From assembly GCA_000320545.1 (NCBI GenBank), contig ADNK01000042.1, forward strand, positions 1 to 46,821: a stretch of DNA of 46,821 nt, read 5' to 3'. Shown piece after piece: positions 1-13,691 of the stretch. Made by a program: the position numbers and the translations under genes. Position 1 is the first letter of the stretch, and each line of letters begins with the position of its first letter. A model generated the notes under the pieces. It did not search any database. It had not been told where the DNA came from and saw only the letters and a list, made by a program, of their open reading frames with translations. The DNA comes from Bigelowiella natans CCMP2755. Its lineage: Eukaryota > Cercozoa > Chlorarachniophyceae.

Positions 1-29
1 ATTTGTTTATCGAACCTTTCGTCTGAAGT

Positions 30-549
30 GGTAATGCTACGTGTGCCCTATTACTGCTTACTCCTGAAAAATCTCAACCTTCTTATTATGACCCAGACAT
101 CTCTGAAGAGGATAAATTATGGACTCCAGCTGCTCGCGAGACACGTGAGATTGCCTTCCCCCCCTCTTACCTTCTCATTTTTCAAAAAAGATAGGGGCAT
201 ACTATCTAGCTATTCGCGGCTTCTGATTCGAGTTTTCTTCGCGAATGCCCGGTTTTTATTGTTGTGATATATGCCGTTCAGTGGACGAGAAGAAGAGGAG
301 AGTCCGGCTCTTTCTGAAACAGTTGTGGAGGAATGAGAAGCTCAACGACGACACGTATCTCGTAGTGGCAACGCACTCTGGGTATGCGATCGAGCTTAAT
401 TGTCTTATTTTCTATCTGTGATGTTATTTGTCAACCCATATTCGGACATGTGCAGGTGGATCAACGCCTTCCTGCGGGAACTTCACGTGATTGATGAAGC
501 CAGTCGGTGGAAACCAGCAAATGCTCAGATGATGGGGGTAATAACTTAA
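30..549 (+). CDS. Histidine phosphatase superfamily (phosphoglycerate mutase-like), 3' part
   Basis: This is the C-terminal half of a PGAM-like histidine phosphatase; the start lies left of the window. Three exons are supported: about 30-144, 282-381 and 456-549. The donors are GTGAGA and GTATGC, the acceptors are TTCAG and GCAG, and the phases agree. Exon 1 carries SEEDKLWTPAARET, the conserved acidic and W-x-P segment before an RET motif. Exons 2-3 give LVVATHSGWINAFLREL, matching the family's second catalytic His region (usually S-H-G-G/G-W; here T-H-S-G-W). The stop TAA is at 547-549 after ANAQMMGVIT. The catalytic RHG motif would be upstream and is not seen, so activity and substrate cannot be judged. 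The next gene, on the other strand, converges with it. Confidence 0.8.
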
Positions 550-603
550 TGTTGGTCTTCTTCGATGTCTTATCAATGATGAACTTTTGACAAAAGATAC
601 CGT

Positions 604-605
<2 letters not shown>

Positions 606-637
<32 letters not shown>
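606..637. repeat. (CA)n microsatellite
   Basis: An almost pure CA repeat lies about 60 bases beyond the stop codon of the PGAM-like gene, probably in its 3' untranslated or intergenic DNA. Confidence 0.95.
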
Positions 638-643
<6 letters not shown>

Positions 644-959
644 GACATATACATACCCCGATGTGTAGTTACTCAGCACAAGAGCATAAGCCGTTGTGTG
701 TATAATGTTACAGCTTGTGGTGAAAATGGAGTAAAATTGGAGTTCTCAAGGTTGTGATAGTTCAGATGCACATTAGAGTCCAAAACTATTCTTGTTGCGA
801 TAATCGGATGGCTATCATGTGAAATTATCCAGTTGTTCATCAGTGAGTACATCCATCGTCTTCCTTTTTTTGCTATTCTCACAATGATTGTTCGCCTGAT
901 GAGCAATGATGCCAAAGAATTTGCTCAGATATATGCGCAACGTTGTCATCCAATTAAAA

Positions 960-1500
960 ACTTGACTCACACCATCATATTCGATCAAATGCTAGAATGC
1001 TAGAATGGCTTTACAAGACTGCTCACTTTCGTCACACAGTCACTAGCTAGCTAGCATGACTAGCTAGCTAGCTAGCAGCTAGCTCTAGAGCTAGATGACA
1101 CATTGTTTGTCTTGATGGTCTAGCTAGCTAGCTAGCTAGATCTAGAGATGCATGCTAGCAGAGAAATCTAGAAATGCTGCGTGCTAGCATGCTAGCATGG
1201 CATGTTGAAAGCACAACTGCAGCGCCGTGCTTGCATTGCTGGCTAGCTAGTTGTCAAGTTGTTGCGACACAAATGACCAATCTAGCAATCTCGCAATATC
1301 TAAATCTAGCAATGCTAGAATGTGTAGACCAACATCTCTAGCTAGCTAGATCTCTTGCGATTTAGACGCAGCTAGCAGCTAGCTAGCTCTAGAGCTAGAG
1401 AGCTGTGGCTAGCTAGGTAGTAATTCAAATTTAAGGTGCATGCTAGCTAGCTAGCACTAGAGCATGCTAGCTAGCCTAGCAGCCAGATTTATTAGAGAAT
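960..1500. repeat. CTAG/GCTAGC-rich island in convergent spacer
   Basis: The spacer 550-2079 between two facing 3' ends contains no credible gene. Its middle is dominated by tandem and scattered CTAG, GCTAGC, AGCTAGCT and ATGCTAGC words, with short palindromes throughout. AATCTAGCAATG is at 1303-1314 and a near copy (ending C) at 1279-1290. Similar islands occur at other convergent junctions in this window. Confidence 0.75.
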
Positions 1501-2079
1501 GGGCGAATTGAATGCATGTGATTTCTCAGGAACAAAATTTGTGCAAGTTGCATCTTTGTAAATCATCGAACGGCATTACATTCTCCTCTGCATGCATTCA
1601 GATAGCTACAAATGTAACACATACACATGTACATATTTATATTTAAGATGTCTGTAATCGTGGTGCACCAGTGGTATGGCGGTTGTTACGCGGATCACAC
1701 GACCCACCCATTATCCTCATTTACACATGGGATTCTGCATGAGGGGAACGCACTCCAGAAATTGCACTGTCTCCAAATTTGCTACTGGTAGGACCTCCGG
1801 TCTTCAATTTCTGAAGGGACATTCCGCGATCAGATTTGTTTTCCGCCAAAGCCGGGTGATAGTTCTTCGCCCCCTGCAGATCCATGGGTATTAAAGACAA
1901 AACATGTTATATTTCTTTATTTGTTCTTACGTCAGGCTTCACAGCTTCAATGGTCTTTGGTCCCCGGCTGGATGTACATTTTGCACAGTCAGAAAAGATT
2001 CCCAAACAAGAGGTTCAATGATGCGCAGAAAATGCAATGATTGTTCATGGTTGTTCCCATCTGGAAGATGGAGTGTAGC

Positions 2080-5000
2080 TCACCGCCAGAGCACGATGGA
2101 CCAGCTGATCAAACCGACTCCGATCAAGGGGAAAACTACAGCAACGACGATCCTGCAAGAATGTCCCCTTGTTACGAGAATTCAATTGAGACAGAAGGAT
2201 CACTTACGCAGCGATTCGTGGGACATAAACATTATTGTAGAATGCTTCAGCATCCTCATCATCGATTGTTCGCCGCTCGTCCGCATAGTACACTGGAAGA
2301 TAAAGGGAAGAGTTGCGTGTAAACAACATCTGGTAGTACCTAAAAGTAAACAACCAGAAATAAATTTTGATTTGCCGTTCTACTCTCCTCCCGTATCACT
2401 TCCTTCCTTCCCATTCATTCAAATGGAAAATTAAGCTTTTGCACTTACGCAGAGTCAAATGTGTCTGCAGAAATACGTAGCCCAGCGAGAAGTTTCAATT
2501 CAACATTCATCGTTGCTCCAGACCAAGGTTCGATTTGAAGCTGTAGGACATGAATTTTTATTATTTCCTTCTCACTTCACGAGAGGGAAAGTCACGTACA
2601 AATGAAGCCGCTGTCTCACGAGACTCATCTCCGAAGTTCAGAGGAGTGAAAGTATTTCTGGCACGTCCATCCTACATTGAAATTACCAAGTTCTAACTTG
2701 TGAATCACATAAATTTATTGGTTCGCTTACTGTACCACATTGCTGGCGAAACCTTGCTCTGCAAACACCACCGGTGCGTCGAACTAATTATATAGACTCT
2801 GAAGCTAAAACGACAATGAAGGCGATGTATCCTTATTACCACAGCTGTGGAGATGTCAATTAATCCTACTTCCCTATCGTTTCCAGTACTTCGATCAGCG
2901 GATCCATTGACACTATAAAACCTGTATTCACAATTTAAGAAATCTTTAAGTGGGTAATCAATCCAGCTGGTTTGTTCGTTCCTACTGTGGTCCCCAGAAT
3001 TCATTGACTCCATCGATTCCGAAAATACGATCATCCACAACATACCTGCAACAGGTTTATATGAGATGCAGCAGAATACTCACATTCAGATTTCATATGA
3101 AACTTTGTTATTCATACTCATCGACGAGAAGTCGTTTGAGCTCTACTCCACTTGCAAATCTGATTGGAACCTTCAATAAAAGATGAAAGTTCTTAGGTTC
3201 CACCCAATTATTCGGATGAGTTCCCATACGTTGCGGCGCCCCAAGTCAAACCAGAAGACAATTACACTGTTATCAGGAAGATGTGCATGAGATACAATTT
3301 ATTCAAGTAGAAGTTGAGTGCACACATACTCCTGTGCTCCATTCTCATGCTCTGGATCATGGAAGGGTTCTGTCAGCCCTCCTGTTTCGGACCCTCGAAT
3401 AAACTCTCTGTTCTCCCAGACAAGATCATTTTGCTTGCCCAAATTGCCTGAAAGTGTTTTCTCAATTATATCACTCTCTGCACGTAATGTTTGTCATTCT
3501 TTAACTCACCGCAAAAATCAGCGTTTTCTCCGAAACATGAGCTCTGAAAACCCCAACATATGAACATTTTGGTTACGAGGTGAAGTATTATATTAGCAAA
3601 ACCTTCCAGAGGTCTTCTACCGTATTGAAGTCGGTCACCTACAAGTTCCAAGATTCCCAATGCTTAGAGAATTTATGATTGAGGACAAGCGATGCACTTA
3701 CCCCTTCCCATTGAATCCATGTTCGCGCATCATTGAAATCTTGTACTCCTCGATTGAGAATGTTCCGACGATCAATACCGTTAGTTTCGAACTCATCTCT
3801 GAGGATGAAGATAACGCTCATAACCGCCCCGCTCGTGTAATCAATTGCATATCGTACGTCTTAAATCATATCTGTTGATGTGTAAGAACTTACGCTTGCT
3901 CTTGCGCCTCATCAGCATCGCCTCGTTGTAGAACAATCGTTCCAATAATACCACCCGATCTTATATTTATGGTTACCAAAAACATTTTACAAATACTTTC
4001 GATGTCATTGCTTAGTCATCCATTACGCTTCTTCTGCTCCAAGAGCAAGGCCAAGCGAGTCTTGATAGCCATTAAACTGTTCTCGAAGGGTGAAAAGCCC
4101 GAAAATACCTTTCGATGTCGAAATTTGAATGTATACAGAAATAAAAATGGCGTAAGATTCAACCTGAAGCACGGATTCCGTTCGGATTCATTGCTGATAC
4201 TCCAGGGGGGTTTGTTAGAATGCCAATTCCGGTGACTGGGTCTCGTTCCGCTGCACTTCCTCTGACCTGAATCAAAGGAAAGCTGACTCGTTAATTAAAC
4301 ATTTTTTTTAATATATCAGATTGCGGAGCCCTTACAATGTCATCGAAGAACAAGTTCTCCCCAACGTTTCGGACCACATAGGTGTAAAACTATGGTATAT
4401 TTGAAGCAGTAGTTAGAGCTAATCGCATGATGAAAGTATTCGTTTTTGCGATGATATACGGATTTCTAACCTCATTGAGAAGTTAATTACCTGGCGAATG
4501 TTAACACAATTTGGATCTAGACCAGCACCCAGAAGGGCAGGGAAAGCAGGCCCAAGTAGAAAATTTAAACGTGCACAAACAGCGGTATCTTTTTTAAAAA
4601 AAAAAGATAAAATTGATAAAACGTTAGTAAACGTCACATCAATGCATTACGACTCATAACCTAATACTAAAAGATAATCTCATACCGATGCCAAGTCCCG
4701 CAATATCCACTCCTTGAAGTGAAAACGAGGGAGGAAGAATACCAAATTCCGCAAAGGTACTTTGGGTGCCAATCCAGAAAGCCCCAGTCTAAAAGGCATA
4801 AATTAATTCCCTCAGAAATTGAAACATTTAATAAATTAATAAAATTGCCAAAAATGTATTTTACGAGTTGCACGTCCGAAAAGACAGAGAAGAAAGCTTG
4901 CACCTGGGAATATTAAATAAACAAAATATCAGAGAAACTCATAGACACCATCGAAGAAATATTCGGATTCTTTTTGAGTACTTGGGCGTCGTTAAGGAAT

Positions 5001-7901
5001 GTAAACTCTGGAGGAATTACAACTGCTTGGTCGACGAAACTGACGGCCGGTACAATATTGCCTAATAAAACATTTAGAAGGTGAGTTAGGCGGATAATTA
5101 GACTGTGGTGTATCTTGCCTTGTTCTATTCCTTCTGTCCCGGATAAAAACGTTGACATCTAGAAAAGATAATGTTTTATACTATTGATACTATTGACGAA
5201 TTAACGTAAAATTCAAATAACGCTAACCTCAGCAAAATTGTCAGAGACTCCAAAGGCTGTTTGGAAGTCTAACCTGAATTAAACTAGTGAATGGTAATTT
5301 TTTTTGGGATAATGTAGCATTGTTACAGTGAAAGATTTCCTAGTCTTTGGGTAGGATTTGCGATAAGGCTCAGGCCCGCCACACCAAATGTAGTGCCACC
5401 AGCAAGGAAGCCAAGGACATCAGACCGGGCTAAATGTGTATTTGTATTACAAAAAGATTCTACTCGCTCTCAATTTTGCGATTTACAGATTATTACCAAA
5501 TTGACGTCGAGAAAGCTCCTCCCACGAGTTTGTTGTTGGAAAGTTTAAGGGTGAGAAGTCGATGGGAATGCCCGCGATAGGAATAGGAGCCGCAGCAGTA
5601 AGTGTAAAAGCGCGATTCAACGAGATGAGCGACAACAGCTCATATTCTTCTTCACCTTGAAATTTCGAACATCTTAAAACATTTGCTTGGTATTTCTATT
5701 AATAAAATGATCTCTAGTTATGGTTCTGCTGTAATAAAAGCATCACCTCCAGGCACTGGTGTCAAAGTGATTGAGTTGTTGAAAAGGTTCTGGATGTATC
5801 CACAAATTACAAGTACTTCCGGTCTGCGACAAAATAAATCATATTCGGACTTTAATGGATAGTTGTGAAAACGAACCCCCCAAGGCCCAGAACACTTTCA
5901 AATGCGCCGCGGGTACCCCTGGACACAACAACAACAATTTACAATACATTATAAAATATCTACATACACATGGAAATCTAGAGTAGTTTCTAGTAACGAT
6001 GACACTCACATGACTGTTGGGTCGACACAACCCGGTTCAAGACCTACAAAACTGACATTTAGAAATCGGAAAAAACACGTGTTTGCATTGATAGATTAGT
6101 AGATTAAAGTACTAACCAGATGGACAAGATTGACACACCAAACCCCACGCTTGAACACCGCTGAGACTTGTCTGTCCAAATAAGCAAGTTAGCCTGTGGT
6201 AACGATAACAATTATAATCATGTTTGCTATTATGTAACCAGTGAAAGAGGATTCGTAGTGTCCCACAATGCTCTGATAAAAATTGACCATAATGAGAAAC
6301 TAAATGAACGAAATTAAGTTGTGAATTAGATTCATTTTGATACAGTCTTTGAAGAGAATCCAACGGTGTCGGGGGGACAGGGAACGTCACAGGATCCGTT
6401 GCAGCAAAAGCAAAGGTTAGACCAATTCTGGGAAAAAATAATATAAACTGAGTGGATCGGTGGTCAGTAGAAACGAGATATTATAGACTGAACTCGAATG
6501 CAGTTGTATTCGTTGCACCCCCAGTAAGAAGCTTTAGCGGTGTACTATCAGTGTTTGCCCACTAATGGCAAATATATTTAGGAAAAGATCAGAGAGGTAT
6601 AATTGAACAACAAACCTGGTCGATGAGCGCTGGGGTGGGGTCACACACAAGAGGGTTTGCAACCCCGGGACAACTATACAAGGGGGTGCAATCGAACGGT
6701 CCCGGTGGGCAGTTCCTGAAGGTTATCAGAGGTATAAATGTGAAACTTTGAACTGCACAACTAATCTGCAGATCTACATCATAAGATCGTTTGGAATTTC
6801 AAGCAGATAGAGACGGATGCTGAGAAGCTTTAGAGCAGTAGCAACGCTTCCAAACCGGCTTCCATACAACTAGATAAGTGATAATTTAATTAAGTCAGAC
6901 AAATCAGATGTTTTGACATCTAGAATTCGACAATCAACTAACATCAGTGAAGGTTTGCATGGCTATATTAGTCCCAAAGATTGCAGCGTTTGTTTCACTT
7001 CCGAGTGCTCCAACCCCGCCAATGTAAGCAGCCTGTATATCGATATTCAATGGCATAAATGCATATATGCATAAATAGGATTATTCGGTTACATTCAGGG
7101 AAACGATGGCGTTGTCAAGGTCAAATAACTGAGGCACGTCCGAACGAAAGACATACTCGCTCCATACCAGAAACTAATCAGGAAAACGGATAATTTATGA
7201 TGGATCATTTCCTGGTTTTCTTTTTTTCCGGTGGGACAAAAAGCACCTCAAATCCGTCAGTCCCATTCACATTAGGGTAAGAAAGATTGAAGCGATGGAA
7301 AAATGCCTGAAAGCGCATTGGACCGACCTAGAGTGTGATTATGTTTTTTTGTTAGCTACAAACTAAATGAATTTGTCTTAAAATTTAGACCTCAAGGACT
7401 TCAAGTTTAGCTCCGGTGGTAAGTGCTTCGTTGACGTTGGTGAAGTTATACAAATAGTAATCGCGAAACTAAATCCACATGACGTTATCAAAGCAACAAT
7501 TCCGATACTAATTGTGGAAAGATACCGTGAAGGGGTTCAGAAACTCATCATAAGCTGAAACCATTCGATAAAATCGGAATTAGAACATGGTTAAGCATCA
7601 AATCTTCTTTAAAGAGAGGACCTTCGTCACTCAGGCTTCCTTGCCCAACTTGAATTTGCTAAGAAGTTAAAGTTCAGACTTTCAAATTCAGCCTTTCAAG
7701 TCTGAATTTAAAAACTTTGGTACCCTTGATTCGATCATCGCATCGTCTAAGACTCTGCGAGTGATGAATGGCGCAGCAATCCCCATTGCAATGAGTAAGG
7801 TGCCTGAAAATCAAAAGTATGAAAAAAAATATCGACGCAATTTCTAGCATTTGTTAACCTGCAATGGGAAGGGCAATCTTTGTGGCCATATTGTTGCACA
7901 T
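2080..7901 (-). CDS. CD36/LIMP-2 family scavenger receptor, about 40 exons
   Basis: A class B scavenger receptor-like membrane protein. Splicing about 40 exons (first 7859-7901, last 2080-2152) gives roughly 1000 residues, about twice the usual 470-500. The N-terminus has an anchor (ALPIAGTLLIAMGIAAPF), then the family's first lumenal block (YLYNFTNVNEAL ... KLEVLEVGPMRFQ). The C-terminal ectodomain has QIEPWSGATM and LYLPVYYADE, followed by a final anchor (IVVAVVFPLIGVGLISW) and a four-residue tail (stop 2080-2082). A long insertion (about residues 200-800) includes a Cys-rich stretch at 6616-6790. N-glycosylation sequons such as NFT, NLS and NTT fit a lumenal fold. Known members bind lipids, lipoproteins or lysosomal enzymes; the ligand here is unknown. 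One intron (5062-5118) uses a GC donor. The exon near 2731-2758 is not resolved in frame. The start was chosen because a TAA lies in frame just upstream; ATG at 7889 is an alternative. Confidence 0.88.
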
Positions 7902-8928
7902 GATTACGCTTAGCCAGCCTCGTAGCAATAGACTCTTTTAAGAAAGCATTCTATTACATTTTAACAATTCATGCGGAGAAGGATAAATTTATTTGAAAGC
8001 ATCGCAAGTAGAACGAAGATACTGATGGGGGAACAGACAAAGGTCTTGCAGCGTTTGGTATGTGTCAAACGTGTGATATCTATGTCTTTGACCAAAGCGC
8101 CTTGCTTCATCCCAAAATTTTCTCGTCTCATTTGGTTTCAGTGAAAATCCCGCCTTTTATTTGTCATTCGTGCTGAACGCGTGCCATGAGGAAAAAAATT
8201 AATTGTGAAGTCTCGAGCATCCAATGGAGAAAATGCAGGTGCGACTCAAAAATACAAGTTCTTTCCGCCATTTTCCGACCTGGTGGGGGGGGGTTAGTGC
8301 CCCAGAGCGCACTAGTTTGCCACACTGGGTTTTGAGGCAATGACGAAGACAGTCAAAAAAGCAACAAAAGGCAGATTTAACATCATAAAACGGCCTGTAT
8401 TTCCATCATTCTTCGCTGCACTAAAAACAATTGTTACTTCTCTATTATTGGTCAGGAACGAAGAGCAAAAATGATAAATTCCCGAAGCTTCATGATAGAT
8501 CTAGATCTAGGATCCCGAAATAGATCTAGGGAATGCCGGGATTCCGCGAACGAAAACCGAGTTTCGTGAAGGAATAACGGGATTCAGTGGTAAAATCCCC
8601 GACTGGAAAAAAGACTACCGCTTCTTTGTTCTTTGTGGTTGCCGAAACGAAGCCGAAACGCCACTGCTGCGAGTGTCTATCAAGGATTGCTTGATTGATG
8701 GGAGGAGCGTCGCAGCACCCGACCCCAACACACTCCGCCCTCCGGAAAACGAACTGTGCTCCCCGGACTGGGTGGAGTGAGTGAAAGAGGGGCTCTTTCC
8801 TTTGAAAACAGGACACCCACTTCGTACCTGCACACTCAGCGGTAGGGAGGAGGAGTGGGGTGAGTAGTTGATGTTTGATGTGGGTTACAGGCGATACACT
8901 TTAGATGTTGTTACTTTGGTCCAGGAGA
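7902..8928. promoter_or_regulatory. Divergent spacer between CD36-like and receptor genes
   Basis: A 1-kb spacer lies between two 5' ends, so it should hold both promoters. I see no TATA-like element I would defend. A cluster of AGATCTAG words lies at about 8497-8532, and there is a short G run at 8284-8292. Open frames on the minus strand at 8526-8833 look like chance: they have no splice context and no family motif. Confidence 0.45.
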
Positions 8929-10562
8929 ATGTTCTGGCGGTTGCTATTGCTTGGATTGGTGCTCGGTACTTACTACTCGATCACCATGTTATTAGCTGGT
9001 TAATGAATGACTGTATGCCACATTTGAATTAAAATTCTAATCAGGCTTTGTGGCCTGCCAAGAGGAAGAGGACACCGAAGAGCCCACTACACATGAAGAG
9101 GGCCCAGAATTGGTTCCGACGATTTCTCCAAGAATTTCCACGCATCATCCGATAACCGGGTCGCCTTTCACTTTGAGCCCTTTCACGTTGAGTCCCACAG
9201 CAACGTTTAACCCGACTTCCAGCTCTCCAACTGCCAGCTATACTCCCACCTCGAGCCCCATCGAAGGACCGGTACAAAGCAATACGTTGCACTTGCACAT
9301 ACACAAATATTATAAAAAAATCATATAAATACATATTCTAAGGCAGAATATCAGACACTCTGGTCAATTCATCACGTGCTTCCTATTCCCTTCTGTCGGT
9401 CTCTTTCGTCTTCGCCTTGCTACATTGCATAGGATCGCTGTTTTCAGCCAAACGCAAGCCGAACTGGGGAGCCGCTACAGTCCGAGTACACCAACTGTGT
9501 CTTTCTTGCTGACAGCATGTATTGCCCTCCCTGCGCGTTCGGGAGGATGCTCAAGTTCAACACAACATCGCTCTCTGTATCATACATCGGAAACACGATA
9601 TACAACACTGAATACCACGTATGCGTGGCAGTAGAAACGGTGGGACGCATCTACTGCGTCCCCGTAACTGAGGGCTCTGATTCGTTTTACCCCATGATGG
9701 TCGATGTCACAACTGGCTACTTCCAATATCTGAGCAATAATGCTGGCGAGATGGGAGGGAGGGCTTTCAGTACCACGGCTGGGAAGCCATGCCATGTGTT
9801 CCGTGGTGAGATCGTTTACTGTGCCCCGGACTATGCAAAGCAGGTCCTCAAGATCAACACGACCGTGCAATACGGCGTCACCGAGTGGGTTGGCCCCGAA
9901 TTCACGAAGACCGGGTATAAGTGGAAAAGCTGCGGCGTTGTCGGATCTCGAATGTTCTGTGTGCCGGGGCTGGGGGGACACGACAGGATTCTCATCCTCG
10001 ATATGGCGACAGAGGCTGTTCGCGAAATCGGGACCGCAGCAAACGACTTGATGAACCACCAGAAACTCATTCGTGCTGGAACGGCTCTCTACGCTCTGCC
10101 GTGGAATACAAAGAAGGGCCCTGTCAAGATCGATACTTTAACTGAGACAGCGGTGCTTCTCACCAATTGCACGGGCAACGGCCTTGCCAGTCCGCAAAGA
10201 AACAACAGCTGCTTCACAGGCACTCGGAGCGATGCAGGACGTTATGTTGCGGCTTTTAAAGTTGGTTCCAAGATCTTTGCCATGGGGAACGTAGACCAGC
10301 GTGTCATGGTCATTAACATCGAGAATGACACTGTGGCCTTCGTCGATATCAATAATCGTGGATTCCTGGCTTGCATCAACATCCAGAGGTAGATTTCAAT
10401 GCGCGTCGTTTGTCGTTCAGGCGTACTACTGCATCCCACAACCACCATATTTTATGCGATCTACTTGCCACTCGGAAGAGTTGGATAGAAGAGAACGCCA
10501 GATGTCAGAGAGAGGAGTGAGAGAATAAAGGGGTAAATAAATAAACCAGCATCTTCCTGCTT

Positions 10563-10608
<46 letters not shown>

Positions 10609-11445
10609 TCCGTTTCACATATTCACACCGCCGCCTCGAAACTACAAAACTACTACCACTACTGCTCCTACCACAAAACCTTGTCAGGAAGATCGTCTGC
10701 GCCCCCGGGGACGCTGAGCTTAACAGAAATGGCGCGATGTGGTTCGATACAGACACCGGGAGCACTGGCCAGATCTCCATAAACAACGAGATAATGCCAG
10801 AGGGCGAGCCAGACTACAGCCACTGCAGCCAAGGTGAAAGCTCAATCTTCTGCTCCCCGACAAACTACGGGGGGGATACCATTGTGCCCAAGATCCTCGA
10901 GATAGACCCGTTCTGCGAGGTCAGGCTTGCACCTAGACAATGAAAGCAGAGGAGTGACTCGATTGTACTTGCTTACTAACGACCATAATCTGCAGGGAAC
11001 GCGCTCGCCAACGACGACGTTGAACCCGACTTTGTCGCCTACTCTTTCCCCCACGGGGCCGACGAGATACCCTACTCCATTCCCTACCCCGGCGCAAGGA
11101 CTCTTCTGCCAAGAAGGCCAAGGGTAACTATCACTGTTGCTCTTGTGTTTGTTTTTGGCTATGGTTTTCAAAGCGCTTGTGTGTTGTCTATTCGCAATGT
11201 ATGTGGCTATGTAACGTTGAGATATTGTGTGGATGTGTGCATACCAGGTTCTTGAGATCTGGCAACGTGTACACCTCAGTATATCTCAACAATATCCGAT
11301 GCAGATTTCGTATCAACGGGACACTGGTAAACAAGTTTAGAAGGAGGAGGGAGGATGCAGCACGGAGCACCGCCTAGTGTTCAATCATGTTCTATGCACG
11401 CTACCCATCAGGATCCCATTCTCTCTCTCTCTTTCTCTCTCTCTG

Positions 11446-11487
<42 letters not shown>

Positions 11488-11948
11488 TCCCCCTTCATAC
11501 ACACACAAACACACATGATTACATGCTTAAGTACACAATGGATTCTTTGATCGGTTCTCATTACTACAGCTACGATTTCCAAAGTTCGATGTACGAGATG
11601 GCGACTACTTGTACATCAAAGAGGGTACCATGAATTTTGTGCACGTTGTACGCGTGGAAGGAGACGGGAAGGAGCAGAAGAATCAGAGAAAGGGAGAGAC
11701 AAAGAGAAAGCGGACAAAAAAATCTATCTCATTGAATATTTTTGTTTAATTCGATAGGATCAGACGTATCATTTTATGAAAACGGAGCAGGAACGTACAA
11801 CTTCACAGAGTCAAATCCACCTCCCTCTGTACTGTTTTCGAGGTAATGATGGAAATATATCTATGGTAATATGTGACGTAGGAAACTGTGATTCCATATC
11901 AAACCATGCACAAAATGAAAGTCGTGCGCCTAAATACATAACAAAAGA

Positions 11949-12015
<67 letters not shown>

Positions 12016-13648
12016 TCATCCAAACCTACAAAATATCATCATCATCTATACCTACGAAATTGCTCCTATCTGTGTGGTGCTCATACCCCTTCCCGAAACG
12101 TTCATTGCGGCCCTGTTAAGCTCGGGGTTCTTCTCTGTATTTTGGAGCACGGACGAAGCGAACTTCGGTGCTGGATGGGAGCTCACGACTCTGAATTTCT
12201 CCCAATGCACGTCAGGCCAAATCATCCTCAACGGTCAACACCCAGCGTGAATATACTACCCCCACGCGCCTTACGCCCCGCTTTTCTCCCCCTTCTTCTC
12301 ATTGCTAGTGTCACCTGACCGGGGGGACTAAACCTCTGTTCTTCCATATTTAAAAAAACGACAGAGCTCTACGAGCGAGGAGGCAACGGCGCTCTCAGGC
12401 TGATGAATCTCACGTGCGGGGATTGCCCTGCTGGAAAGTTCCAACCCAGTCCGAACCCCGACAACTCAAGTGCTTGCTCTCTTTGCCCTGCAGGCTCGAA
12501 GGCCGCGGTTAGGAGCGCAGCGTGCACTCTCTGTGTAGGGGATAGGTACTAGCACTAGTATAGTAGTAGTGATAGTTGAGTGAGAGGTAGTTATTTTATT
12601 AATCAGTGCTCTCAGAATTGAGACTGGTGGTGGTGGTGATGATGATGATGATGATGAAGACATCGCTTTTGCAGACTTAAAGAAATGTTTTTACCGAACA
12701 GCTATTCTACTGCGGGCTCAGGCAGCTGTACCTCCTGCTCTGGAACGAATCAGGTGCAAGAAGACAACAAATGAGCAACATTAAACAGAGAAAACAACAA
12801 CGATCTTCGAACACCATCAATTGATCTGATGAAAATCACACACACACACACACACAGCATATAAGCATTCAATATATAAATTACAATATGTGGGCGCTCG
12901 GTGCGTGTATTGTTTCTCTCTCAGATTCCAAACTCCGATTTCACGGGGTGTGAAAAGTGTCCAGAGCTGAGCTACACGTTTGGTGATTCGAACGCCTGCT
13001 GCCCGATATTCTCCCAAGTACAAAAGAACATCGTAGCAGCGGCGAATGCAACCACCTCCTCCTCTTCCTCCACGCTTCGCAACATCTCTCGGCGAGACAC
13101 CTGCGTGTGTGACACAGGCTACTTCTACTACCGTGTAGATGTGGATAAATACAGCAACCCTACTGAGTGCGTACAGTGCCCCGCCAACGGCGTGTGCGTG
13201 AAGCTCGACAAGAACGGAGAGGAATGCTTCCAAAGCTGTGGCTCGCAATACGAACGAGGAGTCCCTGATTCCCTCGTTGCTCCAAAGAGCGGCTACTGGG
13301 TGGACCAGTTCTCTGAAAGGTTGCGACTATCCCAACGTTGTGTTCTCGGCGCTCGCGTGCATGTACACACATGCGCACACATCCAGCAGCTGCGGCAGAT
13401 TCGCCGAGGGTAGGGTCGGGCAACGAACGAAGAATGAGAGCTACAACATACATACATAGCACACACACATAGAGATATGGCGGGATGTCAATGATTTATT
13501 AGCATTCACATGTGTGTGTGTGCCCTGGACCAGGCTCGACTTCATCAAATGCCCCAATGAAAACGCATGCGAAGGCAAGCGTGGCCAATGTGCTAAAGGG
13601 TACAGAATCATACAGAACAAACACCCGTACACGCACAGACACGCAGAG

Positions 13649-13691
<43 letters not shown>

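Noticed and set aside
1904-2434. Long plus-strand frame of about 176 codons
   Set aside because: It is antisense to the last three exons of the CD36-like gene, which have splice sites, sequence motifs and a terminal membrane helix.
8526-8833. Two overlapping minus-strand open frames
   Set aside because: They sit in the spacer between two resolved 5' ends and have no motif, no matching splice sites and no continuation.
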